A stretch of DNA of 64,000 nucleotides from Bacteroidia bacterium (GTDB taxonomy: Bacteria > Bacteroidota > Bacteroidia > SXHM01): positions 1 through 64,000 of the forward strand of contig JAJVIC010000013.1 of assembly GCA_022072225.1 (NCBI GenBank), written 5' to 3'. Shown piece after piece: positions 44,469-54,200 of the stretch. A program made the position numbers and the translations under genes. Position 1 is the stretch's first letter; the number at the start of each line of letters is the position of its first letter. Below the pieces are notes generated by a model that ran no database searches, was not told the origin of the DNA, and saw only the letters and a list, made by a program, of their open reading frames with translations.

Positions 44469-45929
44469 TTAAAAATTATTAAATGAAGCTATCCAAATAT
44501 CTTTTGACCTTTTAACTTTCTGACAATTAAAAAAAGTGTTACTAAATTCCTCATTGAAAATTTTTGTAATTTCTTTTTCAAAATCTAAAGATGTGTATAA
44601 ATATTTTGGATTAGAATTATTCCAATAATTTTTAAAGAGATAATTAAAATTTTCAATTTCTCTCACCAGTTCAAATGAATAATGGTATAAATGTCTATCT
44701 GTATTACTGAATCGCTCATCAAATTTTACGATAGCTTCATTATCTAATAATGCAGTTCCTTCATCTACCCAGTTGCTAAGCAAATTTTTACCAACTTCAA
44801 AATTTTGCATACCAAAAGTAATGCTAAAGGAGTGGCGGAATAATATTCTATATTGTAACTTGTATTCTTGGCTGATACTAACTAACCAATATAAATAAAA
44901 TAAATCTTTTATAGCTCTTCTAATATCGTCATTTGGGATATTGCTTTTTAAATATTTTTCATCAATTTTTGGTGGAGAATCATCAGATAGTAAAATCATA
45001 TTCTCAATTTCGAGATTATTAAGTTTAACTTTTTGAAGTGCTTCAATGAAGATTGTAAACTTAGTTTCACCATCATGTAATTCATTTTCCTCCATATTAA
45101 GAAATGGATATATAAAAACCCTTTTAAGGTCTTTTCTTAAAAAATGAAAAGGTCGGATTTCAAAAAGCGGAAGTTTAAAATGTGCTAAATGATATGGTAA
45201 GCTCTTTAAAAATCGAATAATCTTTAATTTATTATCATTATCTCTTACCTTTAAATATCCATTTAAATCTATATTCTTACTAATATATTCGGTTCCATTT
45301 AACAAATCTGAAATATCGCCATAACTTATGGTAAGCCAACTCATTTTTATACTATCTAAAATAACTTTAAAGTCTTCAATCTTAGACTTGACAAAATCAT
45401 AAGACATTTTATTTTGAGTTGTCTGAGATATATCCTTTTTGTCATTTATACTTAATCGTAAAAAATCTGTCTTTATCCTGATAAAAGAAAATCCTTGTTC
45501 ACCTTCAGTAATTGGCTCATAAGTTGACCTTAATTTTGATAAAAGTAGATTACTATGAACATTCAAAAAATATGACTTGTGGTTAATATTTTTTATCAAA
45601 GATTGGAGTATTTCAGATGTCTTTTCATTGCCACGAATACCATTTCTAATCCAATTTTTGTAATTTGCTATGCTACTCACTAAGAGTAAATATACCCCAA
45701 TAGTTAAATAACAAAGTGAACAGTAAATATGATGCTTGCAAATGTTGTAACTAAATACATTCCAAATAATGATAGGGGCATCTTGATTTGGGAAAAATAA
45801 TTCCTTTTTAAATAAAGTTATATATAAGAGAACTAATAAAACAATAAATAAAAGTGCAATGGAAATTCCGTATTTCTGATGGAGACGAAATATTTGTCTT
45901 ATAGAACGAAAATAAGGAATATCTGCCAT
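44469..45929 (-). CDS. Two-TM protein with large cytoplasmic domain, unknown family
   Basis: 486 aa. Two hydrophobic segments near the N-terminus (about 21-41, GISIALLFIVLLVLLYITLF, and about 62-88, with HHIYCSLCYLTIGVYLLLVS) are followed by about 400 residues with no recognised motif, rich in Asn, Lys and aromatic residues. It contains cysteines in the second segment. The start codon directly follows the stop of the binding-protein gene and the stop directly precedes the methyltransferase. It might be a membrane effector or signal relay; no homology can be claimed from sequence alone. Confidence 0.8.
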   Translation of the reverse strand: MADIPYFRSIRQIFRLHQKYGISIALLFIVLLVLLYITLFKKELFFPNQDAPIIIWNVFSYNICKHHIYCSLCYLTIGVYLLLVSSIANYKNWIRNGIRGNEKTSEILQSLIKNINHKSYFLNVHSNLLLSKLRSTYEPITEGEQGFSFIRIKTDFLRLSINDKKDISQTTQNKMSYDFVKSKIEDFKVILDSIKMSWLTISYGDISDLLNGTEYISKNIDLNGYLKVRDNDNKLKIIRFLKSLPYHLAHFKLPLFEIRPFHFLRKDLKRVFIYPFLNMEENELHDGETKFTIFIEALQKVKLNNLEIENMILLSDDSPPKIDEKYLKSNIPNDDIRRAIKDLFYLYWLVSISQEYKLQYRILFRHSFSITFGMQNFEVGKNLLSNWVDEGTALLDNEAIVKFDERFSNTDRHLYHYSFELVREIENFNYLFKNYWNNSNPKYLYTSLDFEKEITKIFNEEFSNTFFNCQKVKRSKDIWIASFNNF

Positions 45930-47039
45930 CTATTCTATAATTACACTTTTTCCCTCTTTTATAGTTTTTTTGTCAAAAGTCTTTCCCGATGCATTATTAT
46001 TTCCGTCAAAATTGGAAATACCTGTAGCACCTTTGTAATCTTTAATTTGCAGTATACTCTTTCTAATATTTTCACCATCTAAATGGGTTGATTTATTAAT
46101 TGCTTCAACTGCTATCTTAAAAGCATCATAACAATAAACAGCATAATTTTCAACTTCTATTCCATATCTTTCTTTATATTTTCTCGAAAAATCTTCAAAT
46201 TCAGTTCCGGTATATTGCCCGAATGTTGTATATAAAATTCCGTTTGAAGCAGAACCACCGGCTGTAATGAATTCAGGTGTATCATAAACATCTGCTCCAA
46301 ATACTTGGGATTCTATACCTAATTCTTTTATTTGCTTTACTAAAATTCCTGCCTCTTTAGGATAAAGGGGGGCATAGATAGCATCTGTGGTGTTTTCTTT
46401 GATTTTTTGTAATATAGTTTTAAAATCAATTGAATTTGGTGCAACTCCATAAACCTCTTGAATCTGCCCTCCTTTTTTTGGGAAATCTCTTAAAAAAGCT
46501 TCTTTTAAACCCTCTCCCCAAGCATTTTGAACATATACAACAGAAACTCTTTTTTTACCCAAAGCAATAGCCCAATCTACTGTAATTAGTGATTGGATTT
46601 CATCAGACGGCATAATTCTGAAAATATAAGGTCCTGCGTCACCAACCTTTGTTGCGGTTGAACCAGAAGAAAGCAAAGGGACTTTTTTCTCATTAAGTAT
46701 CGGTGCAATAGCTAAAGTAACATTACTCGCAGGAGAACCCACTATCATATTAACCTTATCAATATTAATTAATTTATTCATTGCGCTAACACCAGTTGAA
46801 GGGTCAGCTTTATCATCTTCATATATAACTGTAATATTACTATCATTGATTTCTTCTAATGCTAAATCTGTAGCTCTTTTCTGCATTGCGCCCCAAGTTG
46901 CAACATCACCTGTAAGCGGTGTAATTATTCCAATCTTTATTTTTTTTTCTCTTACCACTGTTTTTTGATGACATGAATTGCATCCCATGAAAGCAAATAC
47001 AATTATTGAAAGTGTGATTAAGATTTTTAATTTTCTCAT
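45930..47039 (-). CDS. LIV-type substrate-binding lipoprotein
   Basis: 369 aa. Lipoprotein signal MRKLKILITLSIIVFAFMGC (lipobox FMGC). The mature part is a type 1 periplasmic binding protein (Peripla_BP_6): KIGIITPLTGDVATWGAMQKRATDLALEEIN, then GSPASNVTLAIAPILNEKKVPLLSSGSTA and VVYVQNAWGEGLKEAFLRDF. It anchors in the inner membrane outer face and delivers ligand to LivHM. The family binds amino acids and other small polar ligands; the pocket residues cannot be assigned. It sits 15 bp after livF. Confidence 0.92.
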   Translation of the reverse strand: MRKLKILITLSIIVFAFMGCNSCHQKTVVREKKIKIGIITPLTGDVATWGAMQKRATDLALEEINDSNITVIYEDDKADPSTGVSAMNKLINIDKVNMIVGSPASNVTLAIAPILNEKKVPLLSSGSTATKVGDAGPYIFRIMPSDEIQSLITVDWAIALGKKRVSVVYVQNAWGEGLKEAFLRDFPKKGGQIQEVYGVAPNSIDFKTILQKIKENTTDAIYAPLYPKEAGILVKQIKELGIESQVFGADVYDTPEFITAGGSASNGILYTTFGQYTGTEFEDFSRKYKERYGIEVENYAVYCYDAFKIAVEAINKSTHLDGENIRKSILQIKDYKGATGISNFDGNNNASGKTFDKKTIKEGKSVIIE

Positions 47040-47054
47040 GATATATTGATTTAT

Positions 47055-47756
47055 TTAAACAAATATTGAATTCATTTCAATAACATTAAATTTTTCATTC
47101 ACTTCCATTTGATTAAGAATCTTGCCAAGTTTCAAACCTATTATTCTGTTCGCAATCCTTATACTTTCTTTAACCCGGTGTTCAACAATCAATAAAGTAA
47201 TTCCACTTTTTTGGTTTAGAACCTTCAAATTTTCAGCAACGAATGTAAGATTCTTCTCTGATAAACCAGAAAAAGGTTCATCAACTAATACCATTTTCGG
47301 CTGGTGCAATGTCGCCATTGCCAAAGTGAGCAAAGTCTTTTCTCCTCCACTTAGTTTCATGGGTGTTTGTTGCAGGTGTGGCGCTAATGATGTGAAGATG
47401 GAGAGTGCCTGTTCGGTTCGTTGCCTCAATGTATTGTTATCAAGCGTTAAGCCAGCCATTTCCAAGTTTTCTTTCACGGTGAGGTCGTCAAATAGGTTGT
47501 TCTTCTGGGGTATGAAGAGCAAGCCTTTTTTCAAAAGTGTTGCTGTTGGTTTGCCTGTTATGTTTTCTCCGTTAAAAAATATTTGTCCGTTGCTCCATTG
47601 CGGCAACATGCCGTAAATGGCTTTGAGCAAAGTTGATTTTCCGCTGCCGTTGCTTCCTGCAAGCAAAACAATTTCACCCTGCTTCACTTCAAGCGAAACA
47701 TCAAAAAGCACTTGCTTTTTTCCGTAGCCGGTTGATATGTTTTCTACTCTCAACAT
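47055..47756 (-). CDS. livF: LIV-type ABC transporter ATPase (LivF-like)
   Basis: 233 aa. Walker A GSNGSGKST (34-42), Q-loop FIPQKNNLFDDLTV, signature LSGGEKTLLTLA and Walker B VLVDEPFSGLS are all present, as is the switch histidine (LIVEHRV). The signature LSGGEK departs from LSGGEQ. One of two ATPases driving the LIV transporter from the cytoplasm. It lies 5 bp after livG. Confidence 0.92.
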   Translation of the reverse strand: MLRVENISTGYGKKQVLFDVSLEVKQGEIVLLAGSNGSGKSTLLKAIYGMLPQWSNGQIFFNGENITGKPTATLLKKGLLFIPQKNNLFDDLTVKENLEMAGLTLDNNTLRQRTEQALSIFTSLAPHLQQTPMKLSGGEKTLLTLAMATLHQPKMVLVDEPFSGLSEKNLTFVAENLKVLNQKSGITLLIVEHRVKESIRIANRIIGLKLGKILNQMEVNEKFNVIEMNSIFV

Positions 47757-47761
47757 GGTTA

Positions 47762-48514
47762 TCAGATATATGCCTCCATTACTGTTTTGTCAGCCCGAAG
47801 CGATTCTACATTAGCAAAGTCGGAAATTTTTCCATCGTGCAAAAAGAAAATTTTGTCGGCAACCTCCGAAATGAAATCGGTGTTGTGTTCAATCAGCAAA
47901 ATGGTTTTGCCTTGCTCTTTCATTTGCTTGATGAGTGTTGCAATCCTGTTGCGATATTCGGGTTGAATACCTGCAACGGGTTCGTCAAGTAGCAAAAGCA
48001 TTGCACCGTTTGCCACACAACAAGCCAACGAAAGAAGTTTCTGCTGTCCGTAAGAAATTTCACCCGCAAAGGAATCTATCACATCTGATAAAAAATATTT
48101 CTCCGCAATTGCATCTGGAGTCCTTTCATTATAAACCAATTTATCTAAAACATTTCCTCTGAAGTTCAACATTGCATTGAAGATATTATCCGTAGGATTA
48201 TTCTTCATTGCCAGAATAATATTATCCCTTACCGTAAGTTTGGTAATGAGCCGTAAGTCCTGAAAGGTTCTGCCAATGCCTTGTCGGTTTATTTTGTAGG
48301 GCTGTTGGTGAGTGAGATTTTTTTCTCCGAAAAAAATCTCACCGCTTTGCAGTTTGATGAATCCTGAAATGAGATTGAACAAAGTTGTTTTTCCTGCTCC
48401 GTTGCTTCCCATTAAAGCGTAAATCTTGCCTTGCTCTAAAGACAAGGAAATGTCTTTGAGGATTTGCTTTTCGGGGGAAAAGGAGAAGGTGATATGTTTT
48501 AATTCTAAACTCAA
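47762..48514 (-). CDS. livG: LIV-type ABC transporter ATPase (LivG-like)
   Basis: 250 aa. Walker A GSNGAGKTT (34-42); the LivG-specific stretch GIGRTFQDLRLITKLTVRDNIILAM includes the Q-loop. Signature SYGQQKLLSLA, Walker B MLLLLDEPVAGIQPE and H-loop LLIEHNTDFI. A normal, complete ATPase. The 22-bp gap to the TPR gene upstream is the largest inside the operon. Confidence 0.92.
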   Translation of the reverse strand: MSLELKHITFSFSPEKQILKDISLSLEQGKIYALMGSNGAGKTTLFNLISGFIKLQSGEIFFGEKNLTHQQPYKINRQGIGRTFQDLRLITKLTVRDNIILAMKNNPTDNIFNAMLNFRGNVLDKLVYNERTPDAIAEKYFLSDVIDSFAGEISYGQQKLLSLACCVANGAMLLLLDEPVAGIQPEYRNRIATLIKQMKEQGKTILLIEHNTDFISEVADKIFFLHDGKISDFANVESLRADKTVMEAYI

Positions 48515-48536
48515 ATTTCAATTGCAAAGTAAGTAA

Positions 48537-50087
48537 TTAACTATTCCCCTGTTTCTGTTTTTCAAACATTTCAGTTACTTCTTTTTTCAGTTTGCGAATA
48601 TCAAGATTCTCCGTGTCATCTTGCATTAGTGCAACTGTTTCCATTATTTCCTGAACCTTATCAGATTTTATGAGTAGTTCTTCTCTTGCATAATTAAGAA
48701 TAGCGAGCCAGTTAAGATATTGGTTATTTGCATCTTTTGCATCTTCTATAGCCTCCAAATAAAGTTGGCGACCAATAGGATGGTTACCTGTTCTAAAATA
48801 TAATAGTCCCCTTGTTGCTGTAATACAGATTTGAGTTGACTTTTGCATTTGATTTAAAGGTGGAACTTTCTCCATGAAGTCCATTGCTTCATCAGTTTTG
48901 TTCTCTAATGCTAATGAATAAATGATGTTATTCAATAGTTGCGCGTCATTAGGATGTGAGATAAGTCCAGCTTTCAAAAAATCCCTTGATGTTTCCTGGT
49001 CGTTCATTGTATCTGCAATATGTGAACCGAACATTACCGGTCGCTTTGAAAATGGCATATCCAAAAACCAACGGAATGTATTTGTCAAGGCATCATCTAA
49101 TTTTTCTTTGTTGAAATTGTCTAATGCTTGTGCTTCAAAGTTGTGTTTTACTTGAAAGTTAGCAGGGTTGATGTCTAATTGGTGGTCTTTTTTTGAAGCC
49201 CACTCAACTTGTGCAAGGGAGTTATCATTGGGTGCTTGCAATGCTTTATAAAATAGTTCCCTGCTTTTTTTCTTGCTTCCGTTTATCATTTCTACAGTTC
49301 CTAATGAACTTGCTAATTCTGTAATACTAAAAGGTGAAAAGTTTTTTGATGAAACCATTTCTGCACCTTTCTTCATAAACCGTGAAGTTCTCTCCCTCAA
49401 AGTCGCTAAAGAAATTTCTGCCGATGTTAACCAAGGGTCAAAGTTTGTGAGTTGACTTTTCCTTAAAATATCATGTGAAAATTCTAAGTCATCGTAGTGT
49501 GCAAACAAGCGAACTGCTGAACGCAACACGAATCTATTTTCAGGTGCAAGTTGCAAAGCGATTTTCATGGTGTTTAACGCTTGTCGTTGCTGTCCAATGA
49601 TTGAATAATGCCGTGAAAGTTCAACCCAAATAATTGGATTAAACTGAAATTGATTTGCTGCTTGTTTCAGCAAATGAATTTTTTCCCAAACCGTTTTGGG
49701 ATTTACATAAAGAGAAAAGTCTTCAAGAGAAATATTGTCAAGCTTGAAAGGTTTGCTTGCATCGGGAATACCTTTAGTTATTCTCTCTGCCAATGAAAGT
49801 TGAGTTGCCGTTGTTTCATTTGGTTTTGCCAAAATGAAATTTGCGGCATCAATTACTGTTTTATCTTTTTCAAAACCATTTACAACTGCTGCACTAATCA
49901 AATCTCCTGCATGTGCAATTGTTCTGTTGGTTTTGAAATCTTCAATGTAACTATCAATAGAAAGAGAAATGTCGTGAGTGGGAATTGAACTAATTGGCAC
50001 ATCAAGTTCGCCCAACATGGCAGTTTTTTTGAAACTCCGCCAATTCGGGATTACTCTTCTGTCTTTATTCTCAAAAAAATTTGCCAC
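48537..50087 (-). CDS. TPR-repeat protein paired with the kinase
   Basis: 516 aa, cytoplasmic (no signal peptide). TPR-like helix pairs are visible in at least four places, for example NPIIWVELSRHYSIIGQQRQALNTMKIALQLAPENRFV (about 152-190), NPANFQVKHNFEAQALDNFNKEKLDDAL, HPNDAQLLNNIIYSLALENKTDEAMDFM and GLLYFRTGNHPIGRQLYLEAIEDAKD. The N-terminal ~110 residues are a separate, unknown domain. The start codon directly follows the kinase stop; kinase and TPR would be made together and may interact. A scaffold or substrate role is inference. Confidence 0.8.
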   Translation of the reverse strand: MANFFENKDRRVIPNWRSFKKTAMLGELDVPISSIPTHDISLSIDSYIEDFKTNRTIAHAGDLISAAVVNGFEKDKTVIDAANFILAKPNETTATQLSLAERITKGIPDASKPFKLDNISLEDFSLYVNPKTVWEKIHLLKQAANQFQFNPIIWVELSRHYSIIGQQRQALNTMKIALQLAPENRFVLRSAVRLFAHYDDLEFSHDILRKSQLTNFDPWLTSAEISLATLRERTSRFMKKGAEMVSSKNFSPFSITELASSLGTVEMINGSKKKSRELFYKALQAPNDNSLAQVEWASKKDHQLDINPANFQVKHNFEAQALDNFNKEKLDDALTNTFRWFLDMPFSKRPVMFGSHIADTMNDQETSRDFLKAGLISHPNDAQLLNNIIYSLALENKTDEAMDFMEKVPPLNQMQKSTQICITATRGLLYFRTGNHPIGRQLYLEAIEDAKDANNQYLNWLAILNYAREELLIKSDKVQEIMETVALMQDDTENLDIRKLKKEVTEMFEKQKQGNS

Positions 50088-51134
50088 TTAGTTTTTAGTT
50101 TGATATTCAGCCTTTAGTTTTAGTAAGTCAAATCTTGAAACAAATCTTTCCATATTGAAATTGCTTCCAACCATTTCAATGTTTTTGGGGTGTCCTCTCT
50201 CGTCAGGAAAGGGAAAACAGAGTTGTTCAACCAAAAGAGAAATCTCTTTTTTGAAATACGGGTCTTGAATATTTTCCCGAAACTCTACGATTGCATTTGC
50301 AAATCCGTCAGCGATATAGGGTTTTATTTCTTCAAACGCACCTCTCCATCTTTCCCAACGAAAATTTTCGGGAATGTGTTTGAGTAAAAGTGCTGACATG
50401 CTGATTCCTGAAAAGTAAAAAACTACCATGCTCCCTAACAAGTAACAGTCGGTTGCGAATACTCTTTTGTTCCAGTCGTTGTCATAGTAGTTATACATTA
50501 TTTCAGGTGGAGCATAATTGATGTCGCCTGTGAAGGGCATACGATTGTATGGTCCATCAAGGTCGCTGCAAATTGACCTGCCTAAGTCGCCAAGTTTTGA
50601 TTCCTTTTTGTAAAGCAGAATGTTAGAAGGTTTTAAGTCCTGATGGGAAACATCAATTGCATGAAGCTGTTTTAAACCTACTGCGATGTCATGAAGTGAA
50701 TGTAGTTTCCAAGCAAAATCCAGTTTCCGTGAATATTCAAGTTGAGTTCTTACATCTCCATCAGCCAATTCAAAAATCAGATATGGAACAATGGAAATAG
50801 AATGGTTGGGAATTATTTCCTGACCAGCTTCCATTACAAATGCAACTTTGGTAACATGCTTATCTCTGCAATGATTGGAAAGGTCTCTTTCGTATTGGTA
50901 TGCTGTAATCATGTCGCCCATGATGTCAACTATTTCCTTGCCGGGTTCTGAAAGCTGAAAAAATTTTGCAAAGTCAAATGCTTTTAAAAAGCAAACAACA
51001 CCATCCTTTTCAACTTTGTAACAAACAGAAAAAAATGAACCTGTTGAATGGTCAGCTTTGGTGAGCTTCTCAACTACAGTCCAACCCGTTTTCAAGGTTA
51101 TTCCGAGTAAATTATGTGCAGCGTTTGTCTCCAT
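50088..51134 (-). CDS. Ser/Thr protein kinase, first gene of the LIV-kinase operon
   Basis: 348 aa, a Hanks-type kinase domain occupying almost the whole chain. ATP lysine K51 (CFLKAFDF), catalytic loop H164-Q-D166-L-K-P-S-N (HRD replaced by HQD), metal site G182-D183-L-G (DFG replaced by DLG), activation-end APPE (208-211) and DCYLLGSMVVFYF. All key catalytic residues are kept, so it should be active. It lacks the membrane segment and sensor domain of PknB-type kinases, so the signal must come from a partner. Promoter-like box at 51157-51164. Confidence 0.9.
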   Translation of the reverse strand: METNAAHNLLGITLKTGWTVVEKLTKADHSTGSFFSVCYKVEKDGVVCFLKAFDFAKFFQLSEPGKEIVDIMGDMITAYQYERDLSNHCRDKHVTKVAFVMEAGQEIIPNHSISIVPYLIFELADGDVRTQLEYSRKLDFAWKLHSLHDIAVGLKQLHAIDVSHQDLKPSNILLYKKESKLGDLGRSICSDLDGPYNRMPFTGDINYAPPEIMYNYYDNDWNKRVFATDCYLLGSMVVFYFSGISMSALLLKHIPENFRWERWRGAFEEIKPYIADGFANAIVEFRENIQDPYFKKEISLLVEQLCFPFPDERGHPKNIEMVGSNFNMERFVSRFDLLKLKAEYQTKN

Positions 51135-51156
51135 TTAAGTGTAAAAATTAGTGATT

Positions 51157-51164
51157 CAAAGATA
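51157..51164 (-). promoter_or_regulatory. -7 box TATCTTTG for the ten-gene operon
   Basis: Exact TAnnTTTG on the minus strand, 22 bp before the kinase ATG. It is the only such box I found upstream of the ten genes, which supports a single transcript. -33 element unclear. Confidence 0.55.
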
Positions 51165-51241
51165 GAAGTGATGGTTTTAATAAAGCGGTGGCAATTGCAC
51201 TCATGTTATTTTCCACGCAAAATAAGTTGAACTGTGTTCGA

Positions 51242-54200
51242 TTACCACATTTTACCTATAAAATCATTTGAGATGTTCAGTCTCCTGAACATGGTAGTAT
51301 AGTCTCCGGGCTTGTCAATTTTAAATGAGTGAACAACGCTTCCATTCACGTTTCTGATGTATTGATTTTCATCGTTCAAGATTATCGAGCCTCCGCCTTT
51401 GCCTAATTCAAATAGTCCTGATCCTTTTAAAGTAATGTTGCCTGAGAACGTGTTCGTTCCAGCGTATGCCGGATAAATTGCTCCAGAACTGGTGTTATGG
51501 AAAACAGCATGGCTTGCATAGGTATCTCCACTTCCTGTATTGGCTAAACGGATGTAATTGGTTCCAGTATTGGTAATAATAAGGCTATCATTAAACGTAT
51601 TACCACCTGTCCATGTGTTTGCGGTGTTGCTAGTCTTTGTGATCTTGACCTTATTGTTAAAAACATTTGAACCTGTGTTGTAAATATCCGCTGAGTTGAC
51701 ATTTACAGCTGCTCCAAAAGTAGTTCCTGCAAAGGTGGTGGATGAGCCTATTGCGTTTATTGTTCCGTTATTTATTGTGCCTCCGTTGAAGTATGCTGTG
51801 CCGGTTATTGGCAAGGTATATCCGTCAAGGTTTAAGGTGCCGCTGGTCATGGTCAGGTTATTTACTCCCGATACTCCACTGTACAATGGCTGATTGGTTG
51901 CTGTTACTATTGTTGCGTCATCTGCTGCTTCGGGATAACCGTTAGGTGTCCAGTTGGTTGTTGTGTTCCATGCAGTGGATGTGCTGCCATTCCATACATA
52001 TGAATAAGGGGCGCAGGTGAGTGTACCGGATGTTCCTAATGCATAGGTTCCAAATGTACCTATTGCTGATCCACTAGTGACAGTACCAATATAGACATTG
52101 CCGGTAGTGGCAGTGTTGCCTTTGTCTTTCCAGGTTGAGCCATCCCACACACTTACTTTTACATTGGTAACATTATCAATACCACATGAAGTAGCGCTGT
52201 CCCAGCTGAGTGTTACACTTACTGTGCTTGTTCCTGTATTTCTGTCTAAGTTCCAATATTCTTTACGGTTAAGCATGCTTAGTGTACCATCTTTACTGCC
52301 ATGTGAATGAAGGTTACTACTATTGCCGGTAAAGTATTCTGCGGTATATGCATCAGTAGTTGATGATGGTGCGCTGATGCCTATTTTGCGATAATATCCA
52401 TTCTTACCAACAGGGAATGTAAACGCATCGTTTCCTGTTTTACGTACTGCGCCATCTACATAGCTGTCATTACTAACCCCGCTCACTGTGGCATTATCGG
52501 CAAGGTTCAGATAATTAGTAGATGTGCTTATCGCCTTTCCTTTTGTTAGCGTAAGCTGAGAACTTATGGCGATTGGTTTATTTAAAGTAAATGTATTGCT
52601 GTTTGCTGTTTTATCGATCGTGAGCTTTTTAAAATCTGTTGGTGTTGTACCTGCATCCAGTCTATTGAACGTTTGCGCTGCACTGCCTTTTAAAATTGCC
52701 ACACCGCTCCCATTAGCAAAGTTTACATTTTGGCTTACATTTATATTCCCATAGTATAAGTTGTTGTAATTGTAACCGGCATAGATTGTTCCGCTGCTGG
52801 TGTTATTCAATTTTACATGGCCAAGTAAGGTGTCTGCTCCTACTCCGTTTGCCATTAGTACATAACTGGTGCCCGTATTAACGATCACAAGACTATCACT
52901 GAATTTATTCCCTCCGCTCCAGGTGTTGGCTGTATTGCTGGTCTTGGTAAATATTGCCTTACCGGTAAATTTATTGTTACCGGTGCTATATATATTAGGG
53001 GCACTCGTAGTAAAATTACCTCCCCATGTACTGTTTCCTGTACTGATACCCCCGCTACCAGTTGCAGTAAGACTAACAGCAGCAGAACCCGATTGTATTA
53101 TTTTATTGAGAGAAATTGTTCCTGCAGTTAAACCCGTGCTGCCAATAGAAACAGTTTTTCCCGATGCTAAGTAGCTCGGACCATTCCCGAATGTTATGCC
53201 CCCGCTTGAAGTACAGTTGACAACAACATTACCGTTAAAATAAAACGACTTGTTTGCAAGATACATCGTTCCGCTGCTGCCGGTATTGTTAAATTCAACA
53301 TCCCCGTTGTAAATATGATTATTTTGCCCGCTGCCGTCAGAGTGCGTTATATACATTGCTCCGTTTCCGCTGTTGGTAAATACAGCCCTTGTCATAAAAG
53401 TATCGGCATAAAAATACGACATCAGGAAAGTTCCTGTATTCGTATTTTCAATTTTGGTATAACCGCTGCACTTGTTACCGCCATAAGAATAAATTCCACC
53501 GCTTCCGTTTTGCGTCAACAATAAGCTGTCTCCGAAAGTAGATGTTTTAAAAGCAACCTTAGGTCCGGCAGCATTAACCACTCCGTTAAATTTACTTGCG
53601 CTGATGCTTATCCCGCCCGTTCCGGTAAAAGTAAAACTGTGTTTTGAAGTTCCTGATTGTATGATTTTATTTAGCGTTAGTGTTCCGGCTGTAAAACCGC
53701 TGGAACCAATAGAAACAGTTTTTCCCGATGCTAAGTAGCTCGGACCATTCCCGAATGTTATGCCCCCGCTTGAAGTACAGTTGACAACAACATTACCGTT
53801 AAAATAAAACGACTTGTTTGCAAGATACATCGTTCCGCTGCTGCCGGTATTGTTAAATTCAACATCCCCGTTGTAAATATGATTATTTTGCCCGCTGCCG
53901 TCAGAGTGCGTTATATACATTGCTCCGTTTCCGCTGTTGGTAAATACAGCCCTTGTCATAAAAGTATCGGCATAAAAATACGACATCAGGAAAGTTCCTG
54001 TATTCGTATTTTCAATTTTGGTATAACCGCTGAATTTATTTTTCCCATAGGAATAAACACCACCCGCGCCATTTTGCAACATGTGAAGACTATCCTGGAA
54101 AAGATTATAAGAGAAAGAAACTTTTGGTGCGGTTGCATCAAGCACCCCCTTGATGGTGCTGTTATTAATTGTAAATGTTGTGTTTGCAGGCAGGTTGAAA

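Noticed and set aside
37640-51240. Flanking direct repeat (AATAAAG-GG-TGG-like at about 37680 and 51178) as island ends
   Set aside because: Match is short and gapped; not better than chance in AT-rich DNA.
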